DNA of 13,738 bases from Gemmatimonadota bacterium (GCA_027294815.1 JAPULP010000025.1:1-13738); one strand, 5' to 3'; numbered from the stretch's first letter, positions 1 to 6,781 are shown. Numbers and translations: made by a program. The notes: generated by a model not told the origin, from the letters alone.

Positions 1-436
1 CGATTATCGCGGCGAAATCGTATTACTGAACTTGTGGGCAACTTGGTGCGGGCCGTGCCGATGGGAGATGCCCTCGATGGAGCGGCTCTATCGGGAGTTG
101 GGTCCGGCCGGTCTCAAGATCGTCGCGGTGAGTGTGGACCAGGTGAGCGGCGAGGAAGTGCTGGATTTCGCCAACGAACTCGGACTCACTTTCGACGTGC
201 TACACGACCGCAGCGGGCAGATAGAAATCGACTACCAGACCACAGGCCTTCCGGAAACGGTGATCTTGGATCGCGACGGCGTGATCGTGCACAAATCGAT
301 CGGGCCGGTCGAGTGGGATGATCCGGTGCAGCGAGAGCGGTTCCGGCGGCTACTGGGGATTGCTGAATCAGACGACAGTTCGACCGATGCGTCCGGCGAC
401 GCCACAGCGACCCAGGCAGGTGAATCGGGAGGCTGA
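1..436 (+). CDS. TlpA/ResA-like thiol-disulfide oxidoreductase (5' truncated by window edge)
   Basis: Thioredoxin-fold protein of the TlpA/ResA/CcmG group, which normally acts on the outer face of the inner membrane and reduces or exchanges disulfides of partner proteins. The frame is open from base 2 (D-Y-R-G-E-I-V-L-L-N), so the start and any signal anchor lie outside; the TTG at base 32 is an internal leucine. The visible part begins just before the active site WCGPC, followed by the usual E-M-P-x-x-E helix, a V-S-V-D strand and the cis-proline region G-L-P-E-T followed by I-L-D-R-D-G. The last 24 or so residues are a Ser/Asp/Ala/Gly-rich tail. About 144 residues are visible. The stop TGA overlaps the next ATG by one base, so translation is probably coupled to the YbbR gene. 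The substrate cannot be told from the sequence; cytochrome c maturation is one option but no ccm or res genes are in view. Confidence 0.9.
   Translation, partial: DYRGEIVLLNLWATWCGPCRWEMPSMERLYRELGPAGLKIVAVSVDQVSGEEVLDFANELGLTFDVLHDRSGQIEIDYQTTGLPETVILDRDGVIVHKSIGPVEWDDPVQRERFRRLLGIAESDDSSTDASGDATATQAGESGG
427..432 (+). promoter_or_regulatory. Ribosome binding site for the YbbR gene
   Basis: GGGAGG lies inside the last codons of the thioredoxin gene, three bases before the ATG at 436. The match to the 16S tail is strong but the spacing is shorter than usual. It supports the ATG at 436 as the start and fits reinitiation across the TGATG overlap. Confidence 0.55.
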
Positions 437-1347
437 TGCAGTTCGATATCAAGTCCGCCGTCGCCGCCAATTGGCCAATCAAGATTACTGCACTTGCGCT
501 GGCGGCGGTCCTATGGGCGGCTTTGTCGGCCGCACAAACCACCACTCAACTCGTTCCCATTCGACTCGACATTCAAGTTCCCGACGACCGGGTCGTGGCG
601 CACGAATTGCCTCAGGTGCAGGCGCGGGTGGGCGGTCCGCCGCGAGAGTTGATCAAGCTTTACACCAACCCTCCGGTGCTCATCAAGGTAGTGCCGGACT
701 CGGCCACTGGTTCATCGGTCGTTATCGAACTGTCGCCGGAAGACGTGATCCTGCCGCCCGACGCGGAGGTCACGCTGCAAGACATCATACCGCGGCAGCT
801 GGTATTGAACCTCGATGCGGTACGCCGTCGATCCGTTCCGGTGTACCCGCGTGGCATCATCAGAGCCGCGTCAGGCTTCGTTCTCCTCGGGCGGGCGGGC
901 GTGGTTCCTGAGAGCGTGGTCGTGCTCGGACCCGAAGCGCCGGTGAATAGGGTTGGCAGGCTGTACACGATCCCATTGGATCTCCCCGACGTGAGAAGCA
1001 CGATACGCCGCAACGTCGACATCGACACGACGGGGCTCGGGGTCGTGACGCTCTCGCAACCGCAAGTTGAAATCGAAGTGCGCGTCGATCGGATCACGGA
1101 CCGCATCATCGGAGGCGTTCCCGTGGTCATCGGCGGAGGCGTCTGGGGTAGCGTGCCTTCGACGGTCCGAGTCACCGTCCGCGGTCCGGCGGCGAGGCTC
1201 TCGACGCTCAATCGCGACAGTCTCCTCGTGACAGCCCCCGCAGCCACCACCGAAGGAGACATGCTCTTGCTCAGCGTGCGGCCCCCCACCGGTCTCACGG
1301 CCACCGTCGCCCCAGACTCCGTGCAAGCCCAACGCATCATCCAATGA
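436..1347 (+). CDS. YbbR-domain membrane-anchored protein (CdaR-like)
   Basis: 303 residues. The N-terminus (N-W-P-I-K-I-T-A-L followed by a hydrophobic stretch to about residue 33) is the typical YbbR opening: one membrane anchor with the rest outside the cytoplasm. The remainder is beta-rich and divides into about three YbbR-like repeats (roughly residues 36-129, 132-218 and 224-300), each with the V-x-V-x-G-P and Q-V-E-I-E-V style strands of the family. In Firmicutes the YbbR protein CdaR binds and regulates the diadenylate cyclase CdaA, usually encoded next door. No cyclase gene is visible here, though it could lie upstream of the window. The start ATG overlaps the previous stop by one base and the stop overlaps the tsaD start by four bases (ATGA). 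The family assignment is good; the c-di-AMP role is only inferred. Confidence 0.82.
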   Translation: MQFDIKSAVAANWPIKITALALAAVLWAALSAAQTTTQLVPIRLDIQVPDDRVVAHELPQVQARVGGPPRELIKLYTNPPVLIKVVPDSATGSSVVIELSPEDVILPPDAEVTLQDIIPRQLVLNLDAVRRRSVPVYPRGIIRAASGFVLLGRAGVVPESVVVLGPEAPVNRVGRLYTIPLDLPDVRSTIRRNVDIDTTGLGVVTLSQPQVEIEVRVDRITDRIIGGVPVVIGGGVWGSVPSTVRVTVRGPAARLSTLNRDSLLVTAPAATTEGDMLLLSVRPPTGLTATVAPDSVQAQRIIQ

Positions 1348-2384
1348 GCGACGTCGTACTCGGCATCGAAACGTCGTGTGACGAAACGTCAGCCGCTGTC
1401 TTGATCGCTGACCGCGACAAAGCGGAGTTGGCAAGCCTGGTCATCCTTTCTCAGGACATCCACAAAGTTTTCGGTGGTGTCGTACCCGAATTGGCGAGCC
1501 GCGCGCACCTCCGCGCCATAGGGCCGGTGGTGGACCGCGCGTTGACAGAGGCCGGCGTTCCGTTGAGCGCCGTGGACTCGGTGGCGGTAACGGCGGGTCC
1601 CGGACTGGTCGGCGCACTGCTGGTTGGGGTGTGTTTCGCCAAGGGCTTGGCCGCGGCGGGAGACCTCCGTCTTATCGGGGTCCACCATCTCGAAGGACAT
1701 TTGTTTGCCCCGACGCTGGATGACCCGGATCTCAAACCGCCGTTTGTCGCGCTGATCGTGTCCGGCGGGCACACGGTACTCCTCGATGTCCCCGCGTGGG
1801 GCCGGTACATCTTGCTGGGACAGACACGAGACGATGCCGCTGGCGAAGCGTTCGACAAAGTGGCCAAGCTCCTCGGACTCGGTTACCCTGGTGGACCGTT
1901 CATCGAAAAACTGGCGGCAGCCGGAACCGATCGTTTTGCGTTTCCGCGCCCGCTGAAAGATGACGGGTTTGATTTTTCGTTTAGCGGCCTGAAAACGGCG
2001 GTGCTCTATGCTGCCAAAGAACGTAAGGACCTGGAGGCCGATCGTGCGGACATGGCCGCTTCTTTCCAAGCAGCGGCATTCGATGTCTTGACCAACAAAG
2101 TCTTGATGGCCCTCGACCGCACCGGGTATCACACCGTGGTCCTTGGGGGTGGTGTGGCTTGCAACCAAACACTCTCGCGACAGGTGTCCGAGGCCGTCGG
2201 GGAAAAAACGCGAGTTGCGGTTGCACAACCCCGATTGAACACGGACAATGCAGCGATGATTGCCCGTGCTGGGTGGTTTCATCTCGGGCAAGACCGGGAG
2301 AGCAATTCGTATCTCGAAGTAGATCCTCGCATGCCGTGGCCCGGTTTGGTACGGGACCGCGAACTCTATCCCACGTCGACCTAG
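1344..2384 (+). CDS. tsaD: tRNA N6-adenosine threonylcarbamoyltransferase TsaD
   Basis: 346 residues, the normal full length for TsaD/Gcp/YgjD. This cytoplasmic ASKHA-fold protein, acting with TsaB and TsaE, transfers the threonylcarbamoyl group from threonylcarbamoyl-AMP to A37 of ANN-decoding tRNAs (t6A). Visible signatures are the N-terminal G-I-E-T-S-C-D-E-T phosphate loop (residues 7-15), the metal-binding H-L-E-G-H (H115, H119) with D301 in N-T-D-N-A, the V-S-G-G-H-T loop (139-144), D-D-A-A-G-E-A-F-D-K (163-172), and F-S-F-S-G-L-K-T. No key residue is missing. The ATG overlaps the YbbR stop as ATGA without a clear Shine-Dalgarno, so coupling is likely. TsaB and TsaE are not in the window. 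Confidence 0.98.
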   Translation: MSDVVLGIETSCDETSAAVLIADRDKAELASLVILSQDIHKVFGGVVPELASRAHLRAIGPVVDRALTEAGVPLSAVDSVAVTAGPGLVGALLVGVCFAKGLAAAGDLRLIGVHHLEGHLFAPTLDDPDLKPPFVALIVSGGHTVLLDVPAWGRYILLGQTRDDAAGEAFDKVAKLLGLGYPGGPFIEKLAAAGTDRFAFPRPLKDDGFDFSFSGLKTAVLYAAKERKDLEADRADMAASFQAAAFDVLTNKVLMALDRTGYHTVVLGGGVACNQTLSRQVSEAVGEKTRVAVAQPRLNTDNAAMIARAGWFHLGQDRESNSYLEVDPRMPWPGLVRDRELYPTST

Positions 2385-2386
2385 CT

Positions 2387-3229
2387 ATGACCACGTACCC
2401 ACTGGTATTCAACGTTTTTACCCTCGAAATCACCGGTTACGGTCTCATGATGATGGTGGCGTTCCTCATCGGCGGCTGGGCGATCCAACAAGAGCTTCGG
2501 CGGCGTGGTCTGAACGAGGAATACGCTTCGGACATCGTGGTCGCAGCCGTGATCGGGGGAATCGTAGGCGCCAAGATCTGGTACGTCGTCCTCACCAGCG
2601 ATCCGGGCGCTCTCATGTCGCGGAGTGGTCTGGTGTGGTACGGTGGTTTCATCGGTGGAACGGCCGCGGTGTATTTGAACGGACTGCGGAAACGCATCCC
2701 CACGCGCGTCACGTGCGACCTCGTCGCACCGGCCTTGGCGATCGGGTACGCGTTGGGCCGTGTCGGGTGTTTCTTGGTACAGGATGACTACGGCGTTCCC
2801 ACGAGCCTGCCTTGGGGTATGAGATTCCCGGAGGGGTTGCCACCATCGACCGCCCTGCAATTGAATTCCAGTTACGGCATACCCATTCCCGAGGGTGTCA
2901 ATCCGTTGGAAACGCTGGCTGTGCACCCGACCCAGTTGTACGAGGCCGCGGTGATGTTGTTGGCTTTCTGGGCGCTGTGGCGGCTTCGCACACACGTTCG
3001 TGGGACCGGGTGGCTGTTCGGCGCGTATCTCTTGTTTGCCGGTACCGAGCGGTTCTTGATCGAGTTCATCAGGGCCAAGGACGACAGATTTCTTGCAGGC
3101 TTCACCGTGGCTCAGCTCACCAGTGTCGTCATTGCGATCGTCGGCGTGCTGTTGATGGCTCGATGGACCAAACACGAAGAGGTCGCTATTCCGAGCAACT
3201 CGTTCCTTTTGGAAAGGGCCCGAACGTAG
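2387..3229 (+). CDS. lgt: Phosphatidylglycerol--prolipoprotein diacylglyceryl transferase Lgt
   Basis: 280-residue polytopic inner-membrane enzyme that moves diacylglycerol from phosphatidylglycerol onto the lipobox cysteine of prolipoproteins, the first step of lipoprotein maturation. The family signature is at residues 124-136 (G-R-V-G-C-F-L ... D-D-Y-G), with Y18-G19 near the N-terminus, W-Y-G-G-F-I-G-G (84-91), H-P-T-Q-L-Y-E-A (180-187) and T-E-R-F-L-I-E-F-I-R (220-229) holding the conserved arginines and glutamate. Several hydrophobic segments fit the family topology. The ATG two bases after the tsaD stop is chosen; the open frame extends further back but only inside tsaD. Compared with E. 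coli (from memory), the H103 and N146 positions read Y85 and C128. This is the last gene of the plus-strand operon. Confidence 0.97.
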   Translation: MTTYPLVFNVFTLEITGYGLMMMVAFLIGGWAIQQELRRRGLNEEYASDIVVAAVIGGIVGAKIWYVVLTSDPGALMSRSGLVWYGGFIGGTAAVYLNGLRKRIPTRVTCDLVAPALAIGYALGRVGCFLVQDDYGVPTSLPWGMRFPEGLPPSTALQLNSSYGIPIPEGVNPLETLAVHPTQLYEAAVMLLAFWALWRLRTHVRGTGWLFGAYLLFAGTERFLIEFIRAKDDRFLAGFTVAQLTSVVIAIVGVLLMARWTKHEEVAIPSNSFLLERART

Positions 3230-3287
3230 CTCGATCGAAGCGAGACTTGAAGCGCACGCCAGGCAGCCGAATTACGAAGCGCTTCAA
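3230..3287. other. Convergent intergenic junction (lgt / acpS)
   Basis: 58 non-coding bases between two operons that end facing each other. It contains a perfect 10-base palindrome GAAGCGCTTC at 3276-3285, just past the acpS stop on the minus strand, and a weak CTCG/CGAG pair near 3231-3245. No stem followed by a T-run is present on either strand, so no standard intrinsic terminator can be called. Termination may be Rho-dependent or read through. Confidence 0.6.
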
Positions 3288-3731
3288 CTACCGCGCCGGC
3301 ATTTCCTCATGCACGTGCCCGTTGAGAATCACGACCGCCGCCGCCGATCGATTGGAGTGGGTCAACGACACGAGGGCTTCGTGAACGTTGAGCGCCGTGG
3401 CTGCGGTAGCGGCGCGACCGTGGAACTTGAGCGTGGGACTGCCGTCACTGTTCAGTAGCACTTCGGTGTCGCGCCAACCAACTCCACGAGCGTTGCCAGC
3501 CCGCTGCAGAGCTTTGTACGCCGCTTCTTTCGCCGCCAACCTCGCGGCGATGTGCTGTGCCGGCCTGGGTTGACCCAAACAATACGCACGCTCGCTCGTC
3601 GTCAGGAGACGAGCGAGCGCGCGCTCACCGTGCCGTTTGAGGAGCGCGTCAACCCGCTCGATGTCGACCAAATCCACGCCGACTCCGACTGCTTGCACCC
3701 TGCCGTTCGAGGGAACATTTGGCTCGATCAT
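3288..3731 (-). CDS. acpS: Holo-[acyl-carrier-protein] synthase AcpS
   Basis: 147 residues, slightly longer than the usual 120-130. The enzyme transfers 4'-phosphopantetheine from CoA to the serine of acyl carrier protein, activating fatty-acid synthesis in the cytoplasm. The family motifs are G-V-G-V-D-L-V-D-I-E-R-V (Mg2+-binding D20) and A-R-L-A-A-K-E-A-A-Y-K-A-L (E69, with K68), followed by the C-terminal beta strands V-S-L-T-H-S-N and A-A-A-V-V-I-L. The frame runs upstream to 3860, but the ATG at 3731 is chosen because it overlaps the previous gene's stop as ATGA and leaves a normal N-terminus. About ten residues before the first strand and a short H-V-H-E-E-M tail are extra. It is the last gene of the minus-strand operon. 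A strong hairpin lies inside the coding sequence (3589-3619). Confidence 0.95.
   Translation of the reverse strand: MIEPNVPSNGRVQAVGVGVDLVDIERVDALLKRHGERALARLLTTSERAYCLGQPRPAQHIAARLAAKEAAYKALQRAGNARGVGWRDTEVLLNSDGSPTLKFHGRAATAATALNVHEALVSLTHSNRSAAAVVILNGHVHEEMPAR
3589..3626 (-). repeat. Strong inverted repeat inside acpS
   Basis: A perfect 12-base inverted repeat, CGCTCGCTCGTC (3589-3600) and its complement (3608-3619), is separated by a 7-base loop. It overlaps a second perfect palindrome, GAGCGCGCGCTC (3615-3626). The two stems share bases and so exclude each other. In the acpS mRNA they fall over codons 36-48. Part of the signal comes from Arg/Ala/Ser codons in GC-rich DNA, but a 12-base perfect stem is stronger than expected. 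No T-run follows. Confidence 0.7.
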
Positions 3732-4477
3732 GTCGATAGAGAACGTAGCGCTTCCCACAGCCCGATCAACCATGCCGGCCTGTTGAGCACGCCACCCCAA
3801 ATCAAACCCGCCCACACCGCCACACTTCCCGCAGCAGTACCTACCAGGTAGACAGGCCAAAGCGACTTACGCCAGCGGGAGATCTCATCTCCAACCGCCT
3901 TCCAGGCGTCGAGTTCCTTGGCAACCACTTCTTCCAACAGCATCCACGCCTCTTCGAGACGTCGTGCGGCCATGAGTTGAGCGCGTTGCCAGGCGTCTAA
4001 AGCTGCGCGATCGGTGGCGGTGGCCTCGATCAACCCCGACCCGTGACGTTGGATATCATCCAGCGCAGGGATGAGGTCGGCACCGGCCGAACCGAGGCGC
4101 GCTCCGATGGCTCGCCGTTCCACTTCGTCGATGTTCATCTTGCTGCGCAGACGCGCGGGCATGCGCACCGCGGCGGCCTCAGCCTCCAGGTGGGCCGACA
4201 ACCGTTCGACGAGGCTCTCCGCGATTGGGCCGACGATCTCCTCCCACGCGGCCAGCCACGCGTCACGCCCGAGACACCCGAGCGCCGCCGCACGGTCATC
4301 GCTCGCGGCAAGCCGCCGGGCTTCACCACCCATTTCGATGATCTTGGTAACGAGTTGATACCGATGTGCCTCGAGCGAAAAGCCGCTGACGTCTCCTCCC
4401 GTACCGGTGATCAGCTTTCCAAGCGAGGGCCCGAGCTCGGGAATGCGGAGGGGGATGAGTAACTTTGCGCTAGTCAC
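3728..4477 (-). CDS. Hypothetical protein with C-terminal membrane segment
   Basis: I do not recognise the family. With the GTG start at 4477 the protein has 249 residues. It starts L-L-I-P-L-R-I-P-E-L-G-P, then is mostly helical and rich in Ala, Glu, Leu and Arg, with an acidic/basic pattern suggesting helical bundles or short coiled coils (about residues 60-205). A hydrophobic segment at about 206-231 is followed by a short R-P-A-W-L-I-G-L-W-E-A-L tail, so it may be tail-anchored with most of the chain in the cytoplasm. The GTG is chosen because it overlaps the end of the HAD gene by 8 bases and has GAGG nine bases upstream; the frame runs further back, but only inside the HAD gene. The stop overlaps the acpS ATG by four bases. 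A downstream ATG start cannot be excluded. Confidence 0.65.
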   Translation of the reverse strand: MTSAKLLIPLRIPELGPSLGKLITGTGGDVSGFSLEAHRYQLVTKIIEMGGEARRLAASDDRAAALGCLGRDAWLAAWEEIVGPIAESLVERLSAHLEAEAAAVRMPARLRSKMNIDEVERRAIGARLGSAGADLIPALDDIQRHGSGLIEATATDRAALDAWQRAQLMAARRLEEAWMLLEEVVAKELDAWKAVGDEISRWRKSLWPVYLVGTAAGSVAVWAGLIWGGVLNRPAWLIGLWEALRSLST

Positions 4478-5165
4478 CCAGAATGGCCTCAAGCACGCCT
4501 TCGGTATCCAACAGATCCTCGAATACCGCGTATGCTCCGGCCGCCGCCAGCTCGGCCACGCCATAGGAGCCGGTTGCTACGGCGATGGCCCGTGCACCCA
4601 CCCCCAACCCACATGTCACGTCCGCCGGCGTATCGCCGATGATGACGATATCCTCGCCGGTGGGGGCTTCCCCAACGAGCTCGGCGGCACGCGCCGCGGC
4701 GATGGCGGGCAGCTCACCGCGCTCGGCGGCATCAGACCCAAACGCGCCGACGCGGAACCGATCGAACTCCATCCCGACCGAGGCCAGCTTGAGCCGCGCG
4801 CCTGCAGCGAGATTGCCGGTCAACAACCCCAACACCGCATCGTCACGACGCTCGATCAAATCGAGCAACTCCCACACGCCTGGAAAGACGTGCGGGGTCC
4901 GTTTGCCGCTGGCCAGTTCGCCTTCTAGCATTTCGACATAGCGATCGCACACCGCCTGAACGTGCGCTCCGCTTTCGGCATGGGGGTTCCCGAAAGCACG
5001 CAGCAGTTCGTGTACGATCTGCGGATCGGTTTTGCCGTCGAATCGAAAACCTTCGATCGGCCCGGTCGCCCCCATCTCAGCCAATAGTGCCGTACGGATG
5101 GCGCTACGTCCCGCACCGTCTGTCCACAGCAACGTTCCGTCGATGTCGAAGAGAACCAACTTCAT
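4470..5165 (-). CDS. HAD-superfamily phosphatase (phosphoglycolate-phosphatase-like)
   Basis: 231-residue cytoplasmic hydrolase of the haloacid dehalogenase superfamily, subclass I. Motif I is F-D-I-D-G-T-L (nucleophile D7, acid/base D9), motif II is the threonine in L-L-T-G-N (T116), K126 is the likely motif III lysine, and motif IV is I-I-G-D-T-P-A-D-V (D178, D182). A helical cap lies between residues 16 and about 95. Length and layout fit Gph/PpaX-like phosphatases. The substrate is not determined by sequence; phosphoglycolate, pyrophosphate or a sugar phosphate are all possible. The ATG at 5165 places M-K-L-V-L-F-D at the N-terminus as usual for the family, although no clear Shine-Dalgarno is seen. 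The gene starts 28 bases after the zinc protein and its end overlaps the next gene by 8 bases. Confidence 0.9.
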   Translation of the reverse strand: MKLVLFDIDGTLLWTDGAGRSAIRTALLAEMGATGPIEGFRFDGKTDPQIVHELLRAFGNPHAESGAHVQAVCDRYVEMLEGELASGKRTPHVFPGVWELLDLIERRDDAVLGLLTGNLAAGARLKLASVGMEFDRFRVGAFGSDAAERGELPAIAAARAAELVGEAPTGEDIVIIGDTPADVTCGLGVGARAIAVATGSYGVAELAAAGAYAVFEDLLDTEGVLEAILGD

Positions 5166-5193
5166 CGGTAAGTGTTGAACCAGCCTCGAGGTT

Positions 5194-5397
5194 TCAGTTC
5201 GAAGAATCGTTTCCGCTCGCGTCAGCCGGAATGAGCGGTACTCCCGCCTTTTCCGCACAGGACCGGCATCGATCCACGCCTTTCATCGAGCACATAAGAC
5301 AAACGAACGTACCGCAATCCTCGCACGGGTAACCTTCCGAGGCGCGCTCGTCGTTGCCGCAGGCGCGGCAGATCATACCGTCGGTTTCTTTTCCCAT
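5194..5397 (-). CDS. Small four-CxxC zinc-ribbon-like protein
   Basis: 67 residues with four CxxC pairs: C10/C13, C25/C28, C33/C36 and C44/C47. That is enough for two zinc ions, either as two consecutive ribbons or in an interleaved arrangement like B-box or FYVE-type folds. Between pairs are G-Y-P-C-E-D-C-G-T-F-V-C-L-M-C and D-R-C-R-S-C-A-E-K. The last 17 residues look disordered (A-D-A-S-G-N-D-S-S-N). No signal peptide or membrane segment is seen, so it is probably cytoplasmic. The ATG at 5397 lies three bases after the regulator stop; a second in-frame ATG at 5376 would still keep all eight cysteines. Because the cysteines are ordered and it sits tightly between two real genes, I treat it as real. 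Function unknown: possible roles are a protein- or nucleic-acid-binding adaptor or a metal site tied to the upstream regulator. Confidence 0.78.
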   Translation of the reverse strand: MGKETDGMICRACGNDERASEGYPCEDCGTFVCLMCSMKGVDRCRSCAEKAGVPLIPADASGNDSSN

Positions 5398-5400
5398 AGG

Positions 5401-6747
5401 TCAACCGTCCAGATCGTACGTCTTGATCTTCTTGATGAGCGTGGCGCGGGAAATCCCTAGATCTCTCGCGGTGTGTGTTCGATTACCGTTGTGGTGTCGC
5501 AGCGCCAGCGCGATCTGTCGCCGCTCGACGTCCTTGAGAGAAAGCACCTCGTACTTCGATTTCATCGTCACAACGTTCCGCCGGATCTCGACGGGCAGGT
5601 GCTCGACGCCGATTTGCGATCGACCGTGACCCAAAATGAGGGCACGCTCCAATACGTTGCGCATCTCCCGCACGTTACCGGGCCAACCGTATGCCACAAG
5701 GCGGTCCAGGGCCATCGTCTCGAACCCAGGCTGGGTGCCAGGAGCACCCTTCCACAATTCGGCGAGCAATCGCTCCAACAACGCCAGACGGTCTTCCTGA
5801 GTTCGCTCACGGACCGGAGGCAGATGAATCGGGAGAACGTTGAGACGATAGAACAAATCGTCGCGAAACGTTCCCGCTTCGACCGCTTCCGCAAGATTCG
5901 CCGAGGTCGCGGCGATGAGTCTCACGTTTACCGATATCTCGCGCGTTCCGCCGACCCGACGAAACGACTTCGACTCGAGAACGCCCAAGAGCTTCGGCTG
6001 CAGCTCCGGGGTCAAGTCGCCGATGGAGTCCAGCAAAACGGTTCCACGATCGGCTAACTCGAACAGACCAGGATTGGTCTCCCCACCGTCCTGTCCAGTT
6101 TCCTTTTCGGCACCGAACAGCTCACTGTTTAGAAAGGTCGCGTCCAGGCTCCCGCAGTTCACATCGACGAACGGCTCCCTCGCACGGTTCGACACTGCGT
6201 GGATCATGCGGGCGATGTAGCCCTTGCCCGTTCCGCTCTCGCCGGTAATCAGCGCCGTGGTGTCGTCGCTGGCGGCCAGAAGTTCTATCTGGCGGGCGAT
6301 CTCCTTCATTTGTGGTGATGCTCCAAGCGATTCCAAGTCGACGTCTGGATTCGTTCGGGCGAGCAGCATGCCCACGCCGCGCAGCATCCGGACTTTGTCT
6401 CGCACTCGATCTACTGAGAGCAAGAGGTGCGGCAATTCAACCGGCTTCGTGAGAAAATTCTCGGCACCGAGTTGCATCGCCTGCACCGCTGTCTCAACGT
6501 CGCCGTGACCCGTCAAGACGATCACCGCCGCCTTCTGCTGCTTGAGACGCTCCAGGACTTCGAAACCGGACATGCCCGGGAGCTGCAAATCCAGGAGAAC
6601 GACTTCCGGAGTGTACTGTTGATACCGGTCTAGCGCCGCCTCGCCGGAGGCTTCGGTGAAGACCTGGTAGCCTGAACGCTCGAGGTACGTCCCCAGTGCC
6701 CGCAGAATTGCTGGGTCGTCGTCGATCAACAGTATGGATTGGTCCAT
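5401..6747 (-). CDS. NtrC-family response regulator with degenerate AAA+ domain
   Basis: 448 residues in three domains. The receiver (about 3-118) has D10/D11, phospho-acceptor D53, T79 and K101, so phosphorylation looks possible. The AAA+ domain (about 140-375) has Walker A G-E-S-G-T-G-K-G (169-176), S-E-L-F-G (208-212), arginine-finger segment F-R-D-D-L-F-Y-R-L-N (294-303) and sensor II G-W-P-G-N-V-R-E (354-361). The C-terminal Fis-type helix-turn-helix (about 405-445) contains A-R-D-L-G-I-S-R-A-T-L. Two features depart from the family: the sigma-54-contact loop G-A-F-T-G-A is replaced by polar E-T-G-Q-D-G-G-E-T-N (216-225), and Walker B D-E reads D240-S241. It therefore probably binds DNA but may not drive sigma-54 open-complex formation. 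The ATG at 6747 begins at M-D-Q-S-I-L-L-I-D-D-D. The gap from the lipid kinase is 34 bases. No histidine kinase is visible. Confidence 0.93.
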   Translation of the reverse strand: MDQSILLIDDDPAILRALGTYLERSGYQVFTEASGEAALDRYQQYTPEVVLLDLQLPGMSGFEVLERLKQQKAAVIVLTGHGDVETAVQAMQLGAENFLTKPVELPHLLLSVDRVRDKVRMLRGVGMLLARTNPDVDLESLGASPQMKEIARQIELLAASDDTTALITGESGTGKGYIARMIHAVSNRAREPFVDVNCGSLDATFLNSELFGAEKETGQDGGETNPGLFELADRGTVLLDSIGDLTPELQPKLLGVLESKSFRRVGGTREISVNVRLIAATSANLAEAVEAGTFRDDLFYRLNVLPIHLPPVRERTQEDRLALLERLLAELWKGAPGTQPGFETMALDRLVAYGWPGNVREMRNVLERALILGHGRSQIGVEHLPVEIRRNVVTMKSKYEVLSLKDVERRQIALALRHHNGNRTHTARDLGISRATLIKKIKTYDLDG

Positions 6748-6781
6748 GCGTCCCGCCGAGCGAGTGAACCCCAAGTTAGCC

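Noticed and set aside
660..1340. 226-codon minus-strand open frame antisense to the YbbR gene
   Set aside because: Low-complexity Thr/Ser/Arg composition typical of the reverse frame of a Val/Arg-rich gene.
1389..2291. 300-codon minus-strand open frame antisense to tsaD
   Set aside because: tsaD is certain on the other strand, and the antisense product shows no motif or upstream signal.
2159..2386. Upstream extension of lgt
   Set aside because: The extra 76 codons lie inside tsaD and are not Lgt-like; the ATG at 2387 gives a normal N-terminus.
3732..3860. N-terminal extension of AcpS
   Set aside because: It overlaps the upstream gene, is Cys/Gly-rich and non-homologous in look; the ATGA overlap start is better.
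5222..5404. Alternative 60-codon frame over the zinc protein
   Set aside because: It uses a TTG start and is Arg-rich; the overlapping frame has eight ordered cysteines and is clearly the real one.
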